Below are positions 1-5,987 of a stretch of 8,309 nucleotides of DNA, one piece after another (within the stretch, counting starts at the first letter, position 1; each line of letters opens with the position of its first letter). This DNA comes from Pirellulales bacterium (GTDB lineage Bacteria; Planctomycetota; Planctomycetia; Pirellulales; JALHPA01). The notes beneath the pieces are model-generated. The model was given only the letters and a program-made list of their open reading frames with translations. It searched no databases and was not told the origin of the DNA. The translations under genes and the position numbers were made by a program. The stretch lies in assembly GCA_022842745.1 (NCBI GenBank), contig JALHPA010000080.1, positions 1 through 8,309 on the forward strand. Direction: 5' to 3'.

Positions 1-411
1 CTGCGAATCGGATGGCAGCCGCGAGTAATTGTGCTCCTTACCGTCCCAAGCGATGTGTACGGCGCCTTCTCTGGCCGCTTCCTGGGCCGCTTTTTGACCC
101 CACGAGCCGGTCACGACGTAGTCGGCGTTGTGCGAGCTCCCGCGCAACAAATTCATCGGAATCATCGAGAATTGCAAATTGGCCCCCCCTTGCAGGAACA
201 GCACCTGGTATCCGCTGGGAATCCCGAGCAGTTCGCAAAGCAAGGTCTTGGTCTCGGCCAATACGCCGTCAAACCACTTGTGCCGATGGCTGATCTCCAA
301 TGGAGAAATTCCCAAGCCCGGAAGAGAGACCAGCTCCCGCTGGGCCTGCTCCAGCACAGGCATCGGCAACACGGCCGGGCCCGGCGAAAAGTTAAACACG
401 CGTGCCGTCAT
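1..411 (-). CDS. serC: Phosphoserine aminotransferase (SerC), N-terminal part, cut by the left edge
   Basis: This is a PLP-dependent class V aminotransferase. SerC converts 3-phosphohydroxypyruvate and glutamate to O-phosphoserine in cytosolic serine biosynthesis, and also acts on the related vitamin B6 precursor in some bacteria. The first 137 residues are visible, of about 360 usual for the family. The N-terminus carries the SerC signature: FNFSPGPAVLP (residues 6-16), GLGISPLEISHR (32-43), the phosphate/PLP-binding stretch FLQGGANLQF (72-81), and ADYVVTGSW (96-104), whose Trp104 should stack on the PLP ring. The Schiff-base lysine lies beyond the edge. The ATG at 411 matches the family N-terminus exactly. 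No Shine-Dalgarno sequence precedes it. It lies 66 bp downstream of another class V aminotransferase on the same strand, so co-transcription is plausible. In many bacteria serA is a neighbour; it could lie beyond the left edge, which cannot be seen here. The family call is very secure. Confidence 0.96.
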   Translation of the reverse strand, partial: MTARVFNFSPGPAVLPMPVLEQAQRELVSLPGLGISPLEISHRHKWFDGVLAETKTLLCELLGIPSGYQVLFLQGGANLQFSMIPMNLLRGSSHNADYVVTGSWGQKAAQEAAREGAVHIAWDGKEHNYSRLPSDSQ

Positions 412-448
412 TTTCGTAAAGTCGATTTAGCAAGGAGGGTTACGGGGA

Positions 449-465
449 CCTGGCCTACGGCCAAG
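449..465 (-). repeat. Short stem-loop between the two aminotransferase genes
   Basis: On the minus strand the gap between the stop at 478 and the serC start at 411 contains a hairpin with stem arms CTTGGCC and GGCCAGG (one T-G wobble) around a GTA loop. No T-run follows, so it does not look like a complete intrinsic terminator. It may be a processing or partial attenuation structure, or chance in GC-rich DNA. Confidence 0.35.
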
Positions 466-477
466 GGCGGGGATCGA

Positions 478-1605
478 TCACGAGGCGGTCCCCATCACAG
501 GAACTTCGACCAGCGCCTGCATGAATGCAGTCACGCCAGCGCCCAGCTCGTCGAGTCGCCCGGCCTCGGCGAGGACCATTTCCAGTGCCCCCACGGCTGA
601 GAGCAGGTCCAGGTCGTCGATCTGGCCAAAGTGCGCGACGCGCAAAATTTTGCCTTTGAGCGCTCCTTGGCCGCCCGCCAGCTTGACGCCAAAACGCTGC
701 TCGACCTGTTTGAGCAGGAAACCGGCATCGATTCCAGCCGGCACTCGCACAGCCGTCATGCCGTCCGCCGGACGTTCCGCGAATAGCGACAGTCCAATCG
801 CTTGCATCCCTGCGCGGGTGGCGGCGGCCAGGCGTCGATTGCGGGCCAGGATGTTCGCCAGTCCCTCGCTCCGAATCATTCGCAGATTATGGGCCAGCGC
901 CCCGATCAGAGTGTGGGCCGGCGTCCACGGAGTGGTGGGGCCCTCGCGCAGCTTCTGGCGGTGCAATTGCAAGTCAAAGTAAAACGACTGGTTCGGGGTG
1001 GCGCCAATACGCCGCCAGGCCTTTTCGCTCACGCTCAAAAAGCCAAGCCCCGGCGGAAGCATTAGCGCTTTCTGCGAGCCAACAACGAGGATATCAATTC
1101 CCCAGTCGTCTGTAAGGCACTCGATCGCGCCGGCCCCGCTAATGCCGTCGACCACAAACAGGGCGCTCGTCTTTCGCACCTCCCGGCCGATCGCCTCGAT
1201 ATCGTGCGCGACGCCGGTGCTGCTTTCCATCAAGGTGCCAAATCGAGCAACATCGCTTGGGTCAATCGCCCGACCCCAAGGAACCACATGCTCGACGACG
1301 TCGACTCCAAAGACCCGGGCGATGTCTCCCCAGCGTTTGGCAAACAAACCGGCCGAAAGCACGATCGCCTTTCCCCCCCGGGGAACCGTATTGACGACCG
1401 CGGCCTCCATCGCCCCCGTTCCCGAACACGCTAGCACGATGCAGTCGTTCTGAGTGGCGAAGACATATCGCAGGCCATCCAAAACCGCCGCGAAAGTGGC
1501 AACGAATTCCGGCGTGCGGTGGTGTCCTGCCTCTTGCGCAAGGCTCAGACGCGCCGCTTCTGGCACTTGCGTCGGACCAGGTGTAAGAAGCCTGCGCTTG
1601 GGCAT
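478..1605 (-). CDS. Class V PLP-dependent aminotransferase (alanine/serine-glyoxylate type)
   Basis: This is a fold-type I PLP enzyme of the alanine-glyoxylate/serine-pyruvate aminotransferase group, moving an amino group between small amino acids and 2-oxo acids such as glyoxylate or pyruvate. The exact substrates cannot be read from sequence. With the ATG at 1605 the protein has 375 residues, as usual for the family. It begins with LLTPGPTQVPE, then HHRTPEF, a PLP-phosphate segment CSGTGAMEAAV, VVDGISG with the ring-nitrogen Asp153, SQKALMLPPG with the Schiff-base Lys179, TPWTPA, and KILRVAHFG with the probable carboxylate-binding Arg322. The frame is open upstream to a TTG at 1707, and an ATG at 1638 follows a weak GGAT. 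I chose 1605 because conserved sequence starts there; 1638 is the main alternative and adds 11 unconserved residues. About ten residues seem to be missing before ESSTG. It lies 66 bp upstream of serC on the same strand, which suggests a joint role in serine and glyoxylate metabolism. Confidence 0.9.
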   Translation of the reverse strand: MPKRRLLTPGPTQVPEAARLSLAQEAGHHRTPEFVATFAAVLDGLRYVFATQNDCIVLACSGTGAMEAAVVNTVPRGGKAIVLSAGLFAKRWGDIARVFGVDVVEHVVPWGRAIDPSDVARFGTLMESSTGVAHDIEAIGREVRKTSALFVVDGISGAGAIECLTDDWGIDILVVGSQKALMLPPGLGFLSVSEKAWRRIGATPNQSFYFDLQLHRQKLREGPTTPWTPAHTLIGALAHNLRMIRSEGLANILARNRRLAAATRAGMQAIGLSLFAERPADGMTAVRVPAGIDAGFLLKQVEQRFGVKLAGGQGALKGKILRVAHFGQIDDLDLLSAVGALEMVLAEAGRLDELGAGVTAFMQALVEVPVMGTAS

Positions 1606-1839
1606 GGAAAAGGATGAATTTACGGGAGAAACGTCCATTTTATCCGACTGGCCGGGACTTGGCGATGGGGCCGACGGCGTCACCGATACAACCGATCCAA
1701 TCGCCAACTCTTACGGGTTGGAGTGGACGCAATCCCGCGTAACCGGTATTTTCCCCCCTTGCCATGCTGGCTCCGTGGCGGCCCTCGGGGCCGGCCCTCT
1801 GCGGTGTCGGTCCGAAGCACCAACCGAACTTCGAAATTC
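1606..1839. promoter_or_regulatory. Divergent intergenic region between the aminotransferase and a lipoprotein gene
   Basis: The two flanking genes point away from each other, so promoters for both must lie here or in the adjacent coding ends. I found no convincing -35/-10 pair on either strand. A small inverted repeat, CCAAC and GTTGG (1704-1708 and 1717-1721), is present but short. Open frames in this stretch use TTG or GTG starts and extend the flanking genes; they show no conserved sequence. If the aminotransferase starts at 1638, the region shrinks to 201 bp. Confidence 0.5.
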
Positions 1840-2745
1840 ATGCCAATCCGGTTCTTCGGGCCACTGTGGATACTCCTGGCGACGGCTTGCGGCTGTACCG
1901 GTTTTCATCCTTCGACCAGTGGGAAGTCGCCTCTCAAGCCAATCTCGCTCGCCGAGCAAGGCTCAGAATTGGAGATCGTGTTCGTTCGTCAGCCTTTCAA
2001 CCGCCCCCAGATCAACCAAGACCTCTGGTCGGTCGTCGATGAAACGCAGTTTTCAACGGTTCGCCGGCGAGAAATGGAACAGAACGGACTGCGGGCAGGC
2101 AGGATCTCGGGAGAATGGCCGGCGGGACTTGCGGAAATGGGAGAGTCCGATGACGGCATTCGCAGTGCAAGCCTCTCTCCAACGGAAACCGCTGCCCGTC
2201 TGGAGGCCGTTCCTCAAGTTCAGAAACGTTCGCTGCATGTCTACCCGGGGCAGCGCAGCGAGATCCTGGCGTCGCCCGTGCTGCCGGAAATGAACTTGCT
2301 AACTCGCGACAAGAAAGGCTTGCGCGGCATCTCCTATTTCCAAGCGCAAGGCATCTTTTCGCTTACCGCGCGCCCGAAGGACAACGCCTCGGTCCGAGTG
2401 TCGCTGACGCCGGAAGTGTTGCATGGGGATTCGCGACAGGACTGGATCGGCGAGGACGGCGTCATTCGCCGCCAATCGACCCGCCCCAAGGCAACCTTCA
2501 ACCCCTTGGTTTTAGATATTGAGCTTGCGAAGGGCGAAACACTCGTGGTTGGTTGCCGACCCGACCGGCCGAGCAGCTTGGGATACAATTTCTTTACGGA
2601 ATACGTGGACGGCCAATTGCAGCAGAAACTACTGCTGGTGCGTCTGCAAGACAGTCGCTGTCCAGATCTTTTCCCTCTGGAACCAGCGCCGCGGACTCCG
2701 CAACATCCGCTGCGGGAGACCGGGAAAGAAACTTCGAATAAGTAG
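1840..2745 (+). CDS. Putative lipoprotein of unknown function, planctomycete-type
   Basis: The protein has 301 residues from the ATG at 1840. It starts with a short positively charged end and a hydrophobic stretch (residues 5-16), followed by ATACGC, where Cys17 or Cys19 could be lipidated. The lipobox is imperfect because position -3 is Ala where Leu is usual. A GTG at 1723 would add 39 residues that bury the signal peptide, so I reject it. The body has no recognised domain. A segment QDLWSVVDETQFS (60-72), followed by RRREMEQNGLRAGRISGEWP, recalls a pattern I associate with planctomycete hypothetical proteins. The C-terminal half looks beta-rich, with VSLTPEVLHG (187-196), a GETLVVGCRP strand (232-241) and LGYNFFTE (247-254). 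The last 25 residues are polar and Pro-rich, probably disordered. It is the only plus-strand gene in the window, converges on the methyltransferase, and has no Shine-Dalgarno. Attachment to a membrane is inferred; the function is unknown. Confidence 0.75.
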   Translation: MPIRFFGPLWILLATACGCTGFHPSTSGKSPLKPISLAEQGSELEIVFVRQPFNRPQINQDLWSVVDETQFSTVRRREMEQNGLRAGRISGEWPAGLAEMGESDDGIRSASLSPTETAARLEAVPQVQKRSLHVYPGQRSEILASPVLPEMNLLTRDKKGLRGISYFQAQGIFSLTARPKDNASVRVSLTPEVLHGDSRQDWIGEDGVIRRQSTRPKATFNPLVLDIELAKGETLVVGCRPDRPSSLGYNFFTEYVDGQLQQKLLLVRLQDSRCPDLFPLEPAPRTPQHPLRETGKETSNK

Positions 2746-2793
2746 CGCAATCGCTCCGTCGCGCACATGGAAGTCAAGCGGCCTCGGGGCGTT

Positions 2794-3582
2794 CTACGCC
2801 AGCGGCTTAATCGCCAAAAGCGACATCCGCTGCCACTGCCAGGTGATCTTTCCGTCGATCGTTTGCAGCCTGAATAAATCGCGCGCGGATTGCGGCGCGC
2901 TCTCGATCAGCTTGAGTACGGCTTGCCGGTTTTCCGCAGACGTGCCGGCGGTCTCAAAGTACCAATTCAGGTCCGGCTGCAAGAAGGGTTGAAGCGCCAG
3001 ATATTCCACGCGCAGCCCCGCCGCCTGACAATGCTCCCTCCAGGAGCGTGGATTGACGAAACGGTGATGACTGGGATCCCGTAATTTCTCAATCGAGTGG
3101 ATCCAGGAATCCGCTTCGGGCTGTTCGTCTTCGACCGTTCCATCAATGACGGCCAGCGATCCGCCCCCCACCAAAACCCTTGCGGATTCGCGAACAAACG
3201 CTCCCACGTCGCTGAAGTGATGAGCCGCGACTCGGCAGGTTACCAAATCGAAAGACCCGTCCGGATAGGGCAACGACTCCGCCGGATGTTGCCGTGTAAA
3301 CACGGACAGCCCACGGGCCGACGCCGCTTCGGTCGCTCGCTCCAGCATTGCCGAAGAAATGTCCGCGAGCGTTACTTGCCAGCCCTGGGCTGCCAGGAAC
3401 AAGCCGGTGTGTCCAGCGCCCGCCGCGACATCCAAAGCGCGGCGACCTGCCAACGGCGGCACGCGTTTCACCAGCGCCGCGACATCGGCCGTATCCGCCA
3501 GAATGTGCCCCTGGCTATACCGTTGGCTCTGTTGGTCGAACTGGCGTTGAGACGATCGTTGAATGGGATCGAGATCGGACAT
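2794..3582 (-). CDS. Class I SAM-dependent methyltransferase (UbiE/Methyltransf_11 type)
   Basis: This is a cytosolic Rossmann-fold methyltransferase of 262 residues using S-adenosylmethionine. Its acceptor cannot be predicted. Motif I is the glycine-rich SAM loop DVAAGAGHTG (residues 51-60). The acidic residue binding the ribose is Asp74 in LADIS. The motif around PYPDGSFDLVTCR (105-117) leads into AAHHF, and ARVLVGGGSLAVID (134-147) covers the next conserved strand. An N-terminal helix with FDQQSQRYSQGH (15-26) resembles the start of UbiE-like enzymes. The C-terminal part (from about 165) has HHRFVNPRSW and a tail KITWQWQRMSLLAIK, which I cannot tie to a substrate. The ATG at 3582 is preceded by no Shine-Dalgarno, but an extended -10 element sits 38 bp upstream, so the gene may have its own promoter. 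It ends 48 bp from the convergent lipoprotein gene, with no clear terminator between them. Confidence 0.92.
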   Translation of the reverse strand: MSDLDPIQRSSQRQFDQQSQRYSQGHILADTADVAALVKRVPPLAGRRALDVAAGAGHTGLFLAAQGWQVTLADISSAMLERATEAASARGLSVFTRQHPAESLPYPDGSFDLVTCRVAAHHFSDVGAFVRESARVLVGGGSLAVIDGTVEDEQPEADSWIHSIEKLRDPSHHRFVNPRSWREHCQAAGLRVEYLALQPFLQPDLNWYFETAGTSAENRQAVLKLIESAPQSARDLFRLQTIDGKITWQWQRMSLLAIKPLA

Positions 3583-3606
3583 GACAGCGGCCGAAAGAGT
3601 CAGGGC

Positions 3607-3640
3607 GGCGTAGTCGCGAATTGTAGCAGAAATCTACGCC
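3607..3640. repeat. Perfect 7-bp inverted repeat around the methyltransferase -10 element
   Basis: The arms GGCGTAG (3607-3613) and CTACGCC (3634-3640) match perfectly and are separated by 20 bp. The dyad centre (3623.5) falls within the candidate -10 hexamer at 3620-3625. The arm centres are 27 bp apart, so they would not lie on exactly the same helical face (about 2.6 turns). It could be an operator or a weak hairpin; a repeat of this size also occurs by chance in a window of this length. Confidence 0.4.
3620..3628 (-). promoter_or_regulatory. Candidate extended -10 promoter for the methyltransferase gene
   Basis: Read on the minus strand the sequence is TGCTACAAT: a TGN extension directly followed by TACAAT, one base off the sigma-70 consensus. 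No good -35 hexamer lies 16-18 bp upstream, which fits an extended -10 promoter. It would give an untranslated leader of about 30 bases before the ATG at 3582. Sigma-70-like recognition in this organism is assumed. Confidence 0.4.
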
Positions 3641-3683
3641 AATACCCTTCCCAGACGATCGCCCGGCAAACCGCGGTCCGCTT

Positions 3684-4334
3684 CTAATCTCGCAGGGCGT
3701 TGGCGTCCTTGGCGAAGGTTTGCCGCGAGTCATGATCGTAGAATCGCTGTGCAATCTGCTCCGACACGACCGCTAGGAAGTAGCGGCGGAATTCCTCGTC
3801 GTTCCGTTCCGAACGCGACTCCGGCGGAGTCTTGCAGCGGATTCGACTGCGGGGTTCATAGACTTTGGCGTTCTTGTGGATGTCGTAGACCGCCATTCGC
3901 GCTTCGGCGTTTCCCTGCAACAAGGTGGCCCCTTGCTCGGTTTCGAACCGCTCCAGATCGATGCCGACCACATAGTCCGCCTTCATGGCCTTGCCAACCT
4001 CGCGGTAGTCGTTCCAGCCGTTATTGTCGATCCAGTCGGCCAGTTCTCGCTCGTCAACGATCTGGATCTTTTTGCCGCGCTTGGAGAGCAGATCCCCCAC
4101 TCGAATTCCCAGATCGCGAGCTGCTGCCGGGTCGGTGTACTCAAGCGCGGTCGAGCGGCAAATCACCGCCACCCGTTTGCCGTTCAGTCCGTCGAATTCG
4201 GCCGGGACATCCTCCGGTTTGATGACGTACGCGATCGTCGGCAACAGACTGCACCCGGCCGCCAGGATCAGTATGGCCGCGAATGCCAGTGGCATGCCAT
4301 TCCACTTGGTCAGCCTACGGGATGGTTCAATCAT
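3684..4334 (-). CDS. Small putative lipoprotein with a possible TolB/CsgG-like alpha/beta domain
   Basis: The protein has 216 residues. A charged N-terminus is followed by a hydrophobic stretch (residues 14-27) and a good lipobox LAAGC with Cys28, so it should be exported and lipid-anchored. The mature part starts SLLPTIAYVIKPEDVPAEF, then KRVAVICR (53-60, a beta strand), a helix ARDLGIRVGDLLSKRG, the strand KKIQIVDERELADWI (88-102), a helix EVGKAMKA, and the strand DYVVGIDLERFETEQG (120-135). This strand-helix-strand order recalls the N-terminal fold of TolB, CsgG and GNA1162-like lipoproteins, which is only a topology guess. The C-terminus is a charged helix, DEEFRRYFLAVVSEQIAQRF. The ATG at 4334 is chosen because it gives a proper signal peptide and has GAGGAA eight bases upstream. 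The upstream in-frame TTG at 4580 would add 82 residues without signal-peptide character. The neighbours are an ABC permease upstream and the methyltransferase 101 bp downstream. Function unknown. Confidence 0.82.
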   Translation of the reverse strand: MIEPSRRLTKWNGMPLAFAAILILAAGCSLLPTIAYVIKPEDVPAEFDGLNGKRVAVICRSTALEYTDPAAARDLGIRVGDLLSKRGKKIQIVDERELADWIDNNGWNDYREVGKAMKADYVVGIDLERFETEQGATLLQGNAEARMAVYDIHKNAKVYEPRSRIRCKTPPESRSERNDEEFRRYFLAVVSEQIAQRFYDHDSRQTFAKDANALRD

Positions 4335-4342
4335 CGAATCGG

Positions 4343-4348
4343 TTCCTC
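4343..4348 (-). promoter_or_regulatory. Shine-Dalgarno sequence that decides the lipoprotein start
   Basis: On the minus strand GAGGAA lies eight bases upstream of the ATG at 4334. It is the only clear Shine-Dalgarno at a chosen start in this window, and supports the internal ATG over the upstream TTG extension. Confidence 0.6.
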
Positions 4349-4402
4349 GTACGCAATGGAATTGGTGCCTGTTCCCGCGAGTGCTCGACCGGACTCGCCG
4401 CG

Positions 4403-4425
4403 CCGGAGGACGTACGACCCTCCGG
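4403..4425 (-). repeat. GC-rich stem-loop in the leader of the small lipoprotein gene
   Basis: Perfect arms CCGGAGG (4403-4409) and CCTCCGG (4419-4425) enclose nine bases with a central CGTACG palindrome. It lies about 70-90 bases upstream of the ATG at 4334. No T-run follows on either strand, so it is not a typical terminator. It could be a leader structure, an operator dyad, or chance. Confidence 0.4.
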
Positions 4426-4445
4426 GCCTCTACGAAAGGAGCGGG

Positions 4446-4474
4446 AGAGTAGCGATTTGCCCAAACGCTCACAA
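4446..4474 (-). promoter_or_regulatory. Weak sigma-70-like promoter candidate for the small lipoprotein
   Basis: On the minus strand TTGTGA (four of six matches to the -35 consensus) and TACTCT (three of six to the -10) are separated by exactly 17 bp. The leader to the ATG at 4334 would be about 105 bases and would include the 4403-4425 stem-loop. The match is poor and other promoters are possible. Confidence 0.2.
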
Positions 4475-4666
4475 GGCCGGTTGCCGGCAGGCCAACGACC
4501 GCGCAAAGACCGATTGAAATCGGCACGCTTCGCCGAAATCCTAGGCGGCAAGGTTGTTTTGCCGGCCGCAAATGGGCCAATTTGGGAAATCTGTGGGATC
4601 TTGCGAATCAGCCCACGCCACCGATCCGCAGCCTTTTGTTGACGGAATTGGCGACGACCAAGCGCG

Positions 4667-5908
4667 TCATTCGTAGCGCAGGGACTCGATTGGGTCCAAG
4701 CGGCTCGCACGGCGGGCGGGGTAAAAGCCGAAGAACATGCCCACCGCGCTGGAGAACAATAGCGCAACAAGAATCGCTTCGATCGAGACAACAATCGGCC
4801 ATTTGGTGCCGGAGGTTACGGCGTTGATCACCGAGGTGATCCCCACCGAGGCGCCGATTCCCAGGCATACGCCGACCAACCCGCCGAACGTCGACAAGAC
4901 GATGGCTTCGATCAGGAATTGGCGAAGAATGTCGCGGGAGCGGGCGCCGACGGCGAGGCGGATGCCAATCTCGCGCGTGCGCTCCGTCACGCTAACCAGC
5001 ATGATGTTCATGATGCCGACGCCGCCGACCAGCAGTGAGACTCCGGCGATCGAAGCCAATAGCATGGTAAGAATGCCGGTAACAATGCCGAGAGCGTTGG
5101 CGATTTCCGAGGTGTTCCGGACGGTGAAATCGTCCACTTCGCCTGGGCGAATGTGATGCCGCTCGTGCAACAGTGACTTGATCTCAAATTCGGCGTCGGC
5201 CGTCTTTTCCGCGGACTTCGCCGAAAGGATGATCAGATTGACGTTGTCGGTCGTATTGCCGCTGAGCCGTTTCATGACCGTGGTGTACGGCATCAAGACG
5301 ATATTGTCCTGATCCTGCCCGACGATATTGGCCCCTTTCGTCTGAAGCACCCCCACGATTTGAAAGGGGATATTTTTGATGCGAATCGTCTTGTCGAGCG
5401 GGTTGGTGGTTTGAAACAGCTTTTCAACCAGCGTTTGGCCAATGACGCAAACCTTGGCCGCGGCCCGGACGTCGCTCTCCGTAAAAAAGCCTCCAATCCG
5501 CAATGGCCAGTTGCGAACCATCAGGAACCCGGTCCCGACGCCCGACATCTCATTGGGATACCAGTTGTTGTTGCCGTAGATGACCTGCCCCTGAGTGAAA
5601 ACCTGCGGTGAGGTTGCCAGGACCGACGGACACTCATCTTCGATCGCTTTGGCGTCGGAAGCCTTAAGAGTGACGACGTTTCCGCGCCGAACGCCTCCCC
5701 CTTCTTCGCTGCCAGGGAAGACCAGCATGACGTTGGTGCCCAGGCTTTTGAACTGCTCTTGAACCATGGCGCTGGCCCCCTGGCCGAGCGAAACCATGGT
5801 AATCACAGCGCCCACTCCGATTACAATGCCCAGAACGGTCAAGCCGGCCCGCAGCTTATTCTTGGCAAGCGCCCTTAAAGCGATGCGCAGCGTGGAAAGC
5901 AAATTCAT
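4667..5908 (-). CDS. ABC transporter permease, MacB/FtsX type
   Basis: This is the membrane subunit of a type VII (MacB-like) ABC transporter, a class using ATP-driven mechanotransmission for export or lipoprotein handling. The protein has 413 residues from the ATG at 5908; a TTG at 5989 would add 27 residues without merit. Domain order: a cytoplasmic N-terminal helix (LRIALRALAKNKLRAGLT), TM1 (about 21-40), a periplasmic MacB_PCD domain (about 45-265) with the typical GVLQTKG (186-192), then the FtsX domain with TM2 (about 274-302), the coupling segment VSVTERTREIGIRLAVGAR (305-323), TM3 (about 332-355), TM4 (about 374-397), and the conserved end PARRASRLDPIESLRYE. It has no nucleotide-binding domain of its own, unlike full MacB. 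Neither an ATPase nor an HlyD-type adaptor gene is beside it in the window. A candidate promoter lies 40 bp upstream, and a possible terminator separates it from the preceding gene. The cargo is unknown. Confidence 0.95.
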   Translation of the reverse strand: MNLLSTLRIALRALAKNKLRAGLTVLGIVIGVGAVITMVSLGQGASAMVQEQFKSLGTNVMLVFPGSEEGGGVRRGNVVTLKASDAKAIEDECPSVLATSPQVFTQGQVIYGNNNWYPNEMSGVGTGFLMVRNWPLRIGGFFTESDVRAAAKVCVIGQTLVEKLFQTTNPLDKTIRIKNIPFQIVGVLQTKGANIVGQDQDNIVLMPYTTVMKRLSGNTTDNVNLIILSAKSAEKTADAEFEIKSLLHERHHIRPGEVDDFTVRNTSEIANALGIVTGILTMLLASIAGVSLLVGGVGIMNIMLVSVTERTREIGIRLAVGARSRDILRQFLIEAIVLSTFGGLVGVCLGIGASVGITSVINAVTSGTKWPIVVSIEAILVALLFSSAVGMFFGFYPARRASRLDPIESLRYE

Positions 5909-5948
5909 AGCGAAGTCGGCAGTCGAGCCAAAACAAGGGCCAGATAGC

Positions 5949-5954
5949 AGTATA
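5949..5954 (-). promoter_or_regulatory. Candidate -10 element for the ABC permease gene
   Basis: The minus strand reads TATACT, one base off the TATAAT consensus, 40 bp upstream of the ATG at 5908. No recognisable -35 hexamer lies at the right distance; a TTGAAG occurs but 29 bp upstream. It falls after the possible terminator of the preceding gene, which supports an independent transcription start. Confidence 0.35.
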
Positions 5955-5987
5955 AGCTGCTCGCCCCCGGGCTGGGAGCGGAGCTTC

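Larger units (their letters stand above)
4335..4666. other. Gene-free 332-bp stretch between the permease and the small lipoprotein
   Basis: I see no credible gene here. Long open frames on both strands have no family resemblance and overlap real genes. Read on the minus strand, it holds a weak promoter-like pair (TTGTGA at 4469-4474 and TACTCT at 4446-4451, spacer 17 bp), a strong hairpin (4403-4425), a small hairpin GCCGG-TTG-CCGGC (4476-4488), an imperfect AT-flanked palindrome (4570-4583), and the ribosome-binding site for the lipoprotein. No T-tailed terminator follows the permease stop. The stretch is probably the leader and promoter region of the lipoprotein gene. Confidence 0.5.

Noticed and set aside
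432..438. Perfect AAGGAGG on the plus strand
   Set aside because: No start codon follows at a suitable distance on the plus strand, and genes here run on the minus strand, so it is chance.
31..600. Plus-strand open frame of 189 codons over serC and the aminotransferase end
   Set aside because: It is antisense to the clearly conserved serC coding sequence, is Arg/His-rich, and resembles no family; it is a shadow frame.
1704..1721. Inverted repeat CCAAC/GTTGG in the divergent region
   Set aside because: Only five base pairs with an eight-base spacer; far too common by chance to call an operator.
1711..1959. Minus-strand open frame of 82 codons in the divergent region
   Set aside because: It overlaps the lipoprotein start on the opposite strand, and its charged, low-complexity composition shows no family resemblance.
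1454..2293. Plus-strand open frame of 279 codons crossing the aminotransferase start and the lipoprotein
   Set aside because: It overlaps two better-supported genes in other frames and has no signal peptide or motif; it is Arg/Ser-rich as expected from a shifted frame.
2746..2793. Possible bidirectional terminator between the convergent lipoprotein and methyltransferase genes
   Set aside because: Only a four-pair GGCG/CGCC stem is visible and no T-run follows on either strand.
4327..4794. Minus-strand open frame of 155 codons covering the gene-free stretch
   Set aside because: It overlaps the end of the permease and the lipoprotein start in a different frame and shows no conserved motif.
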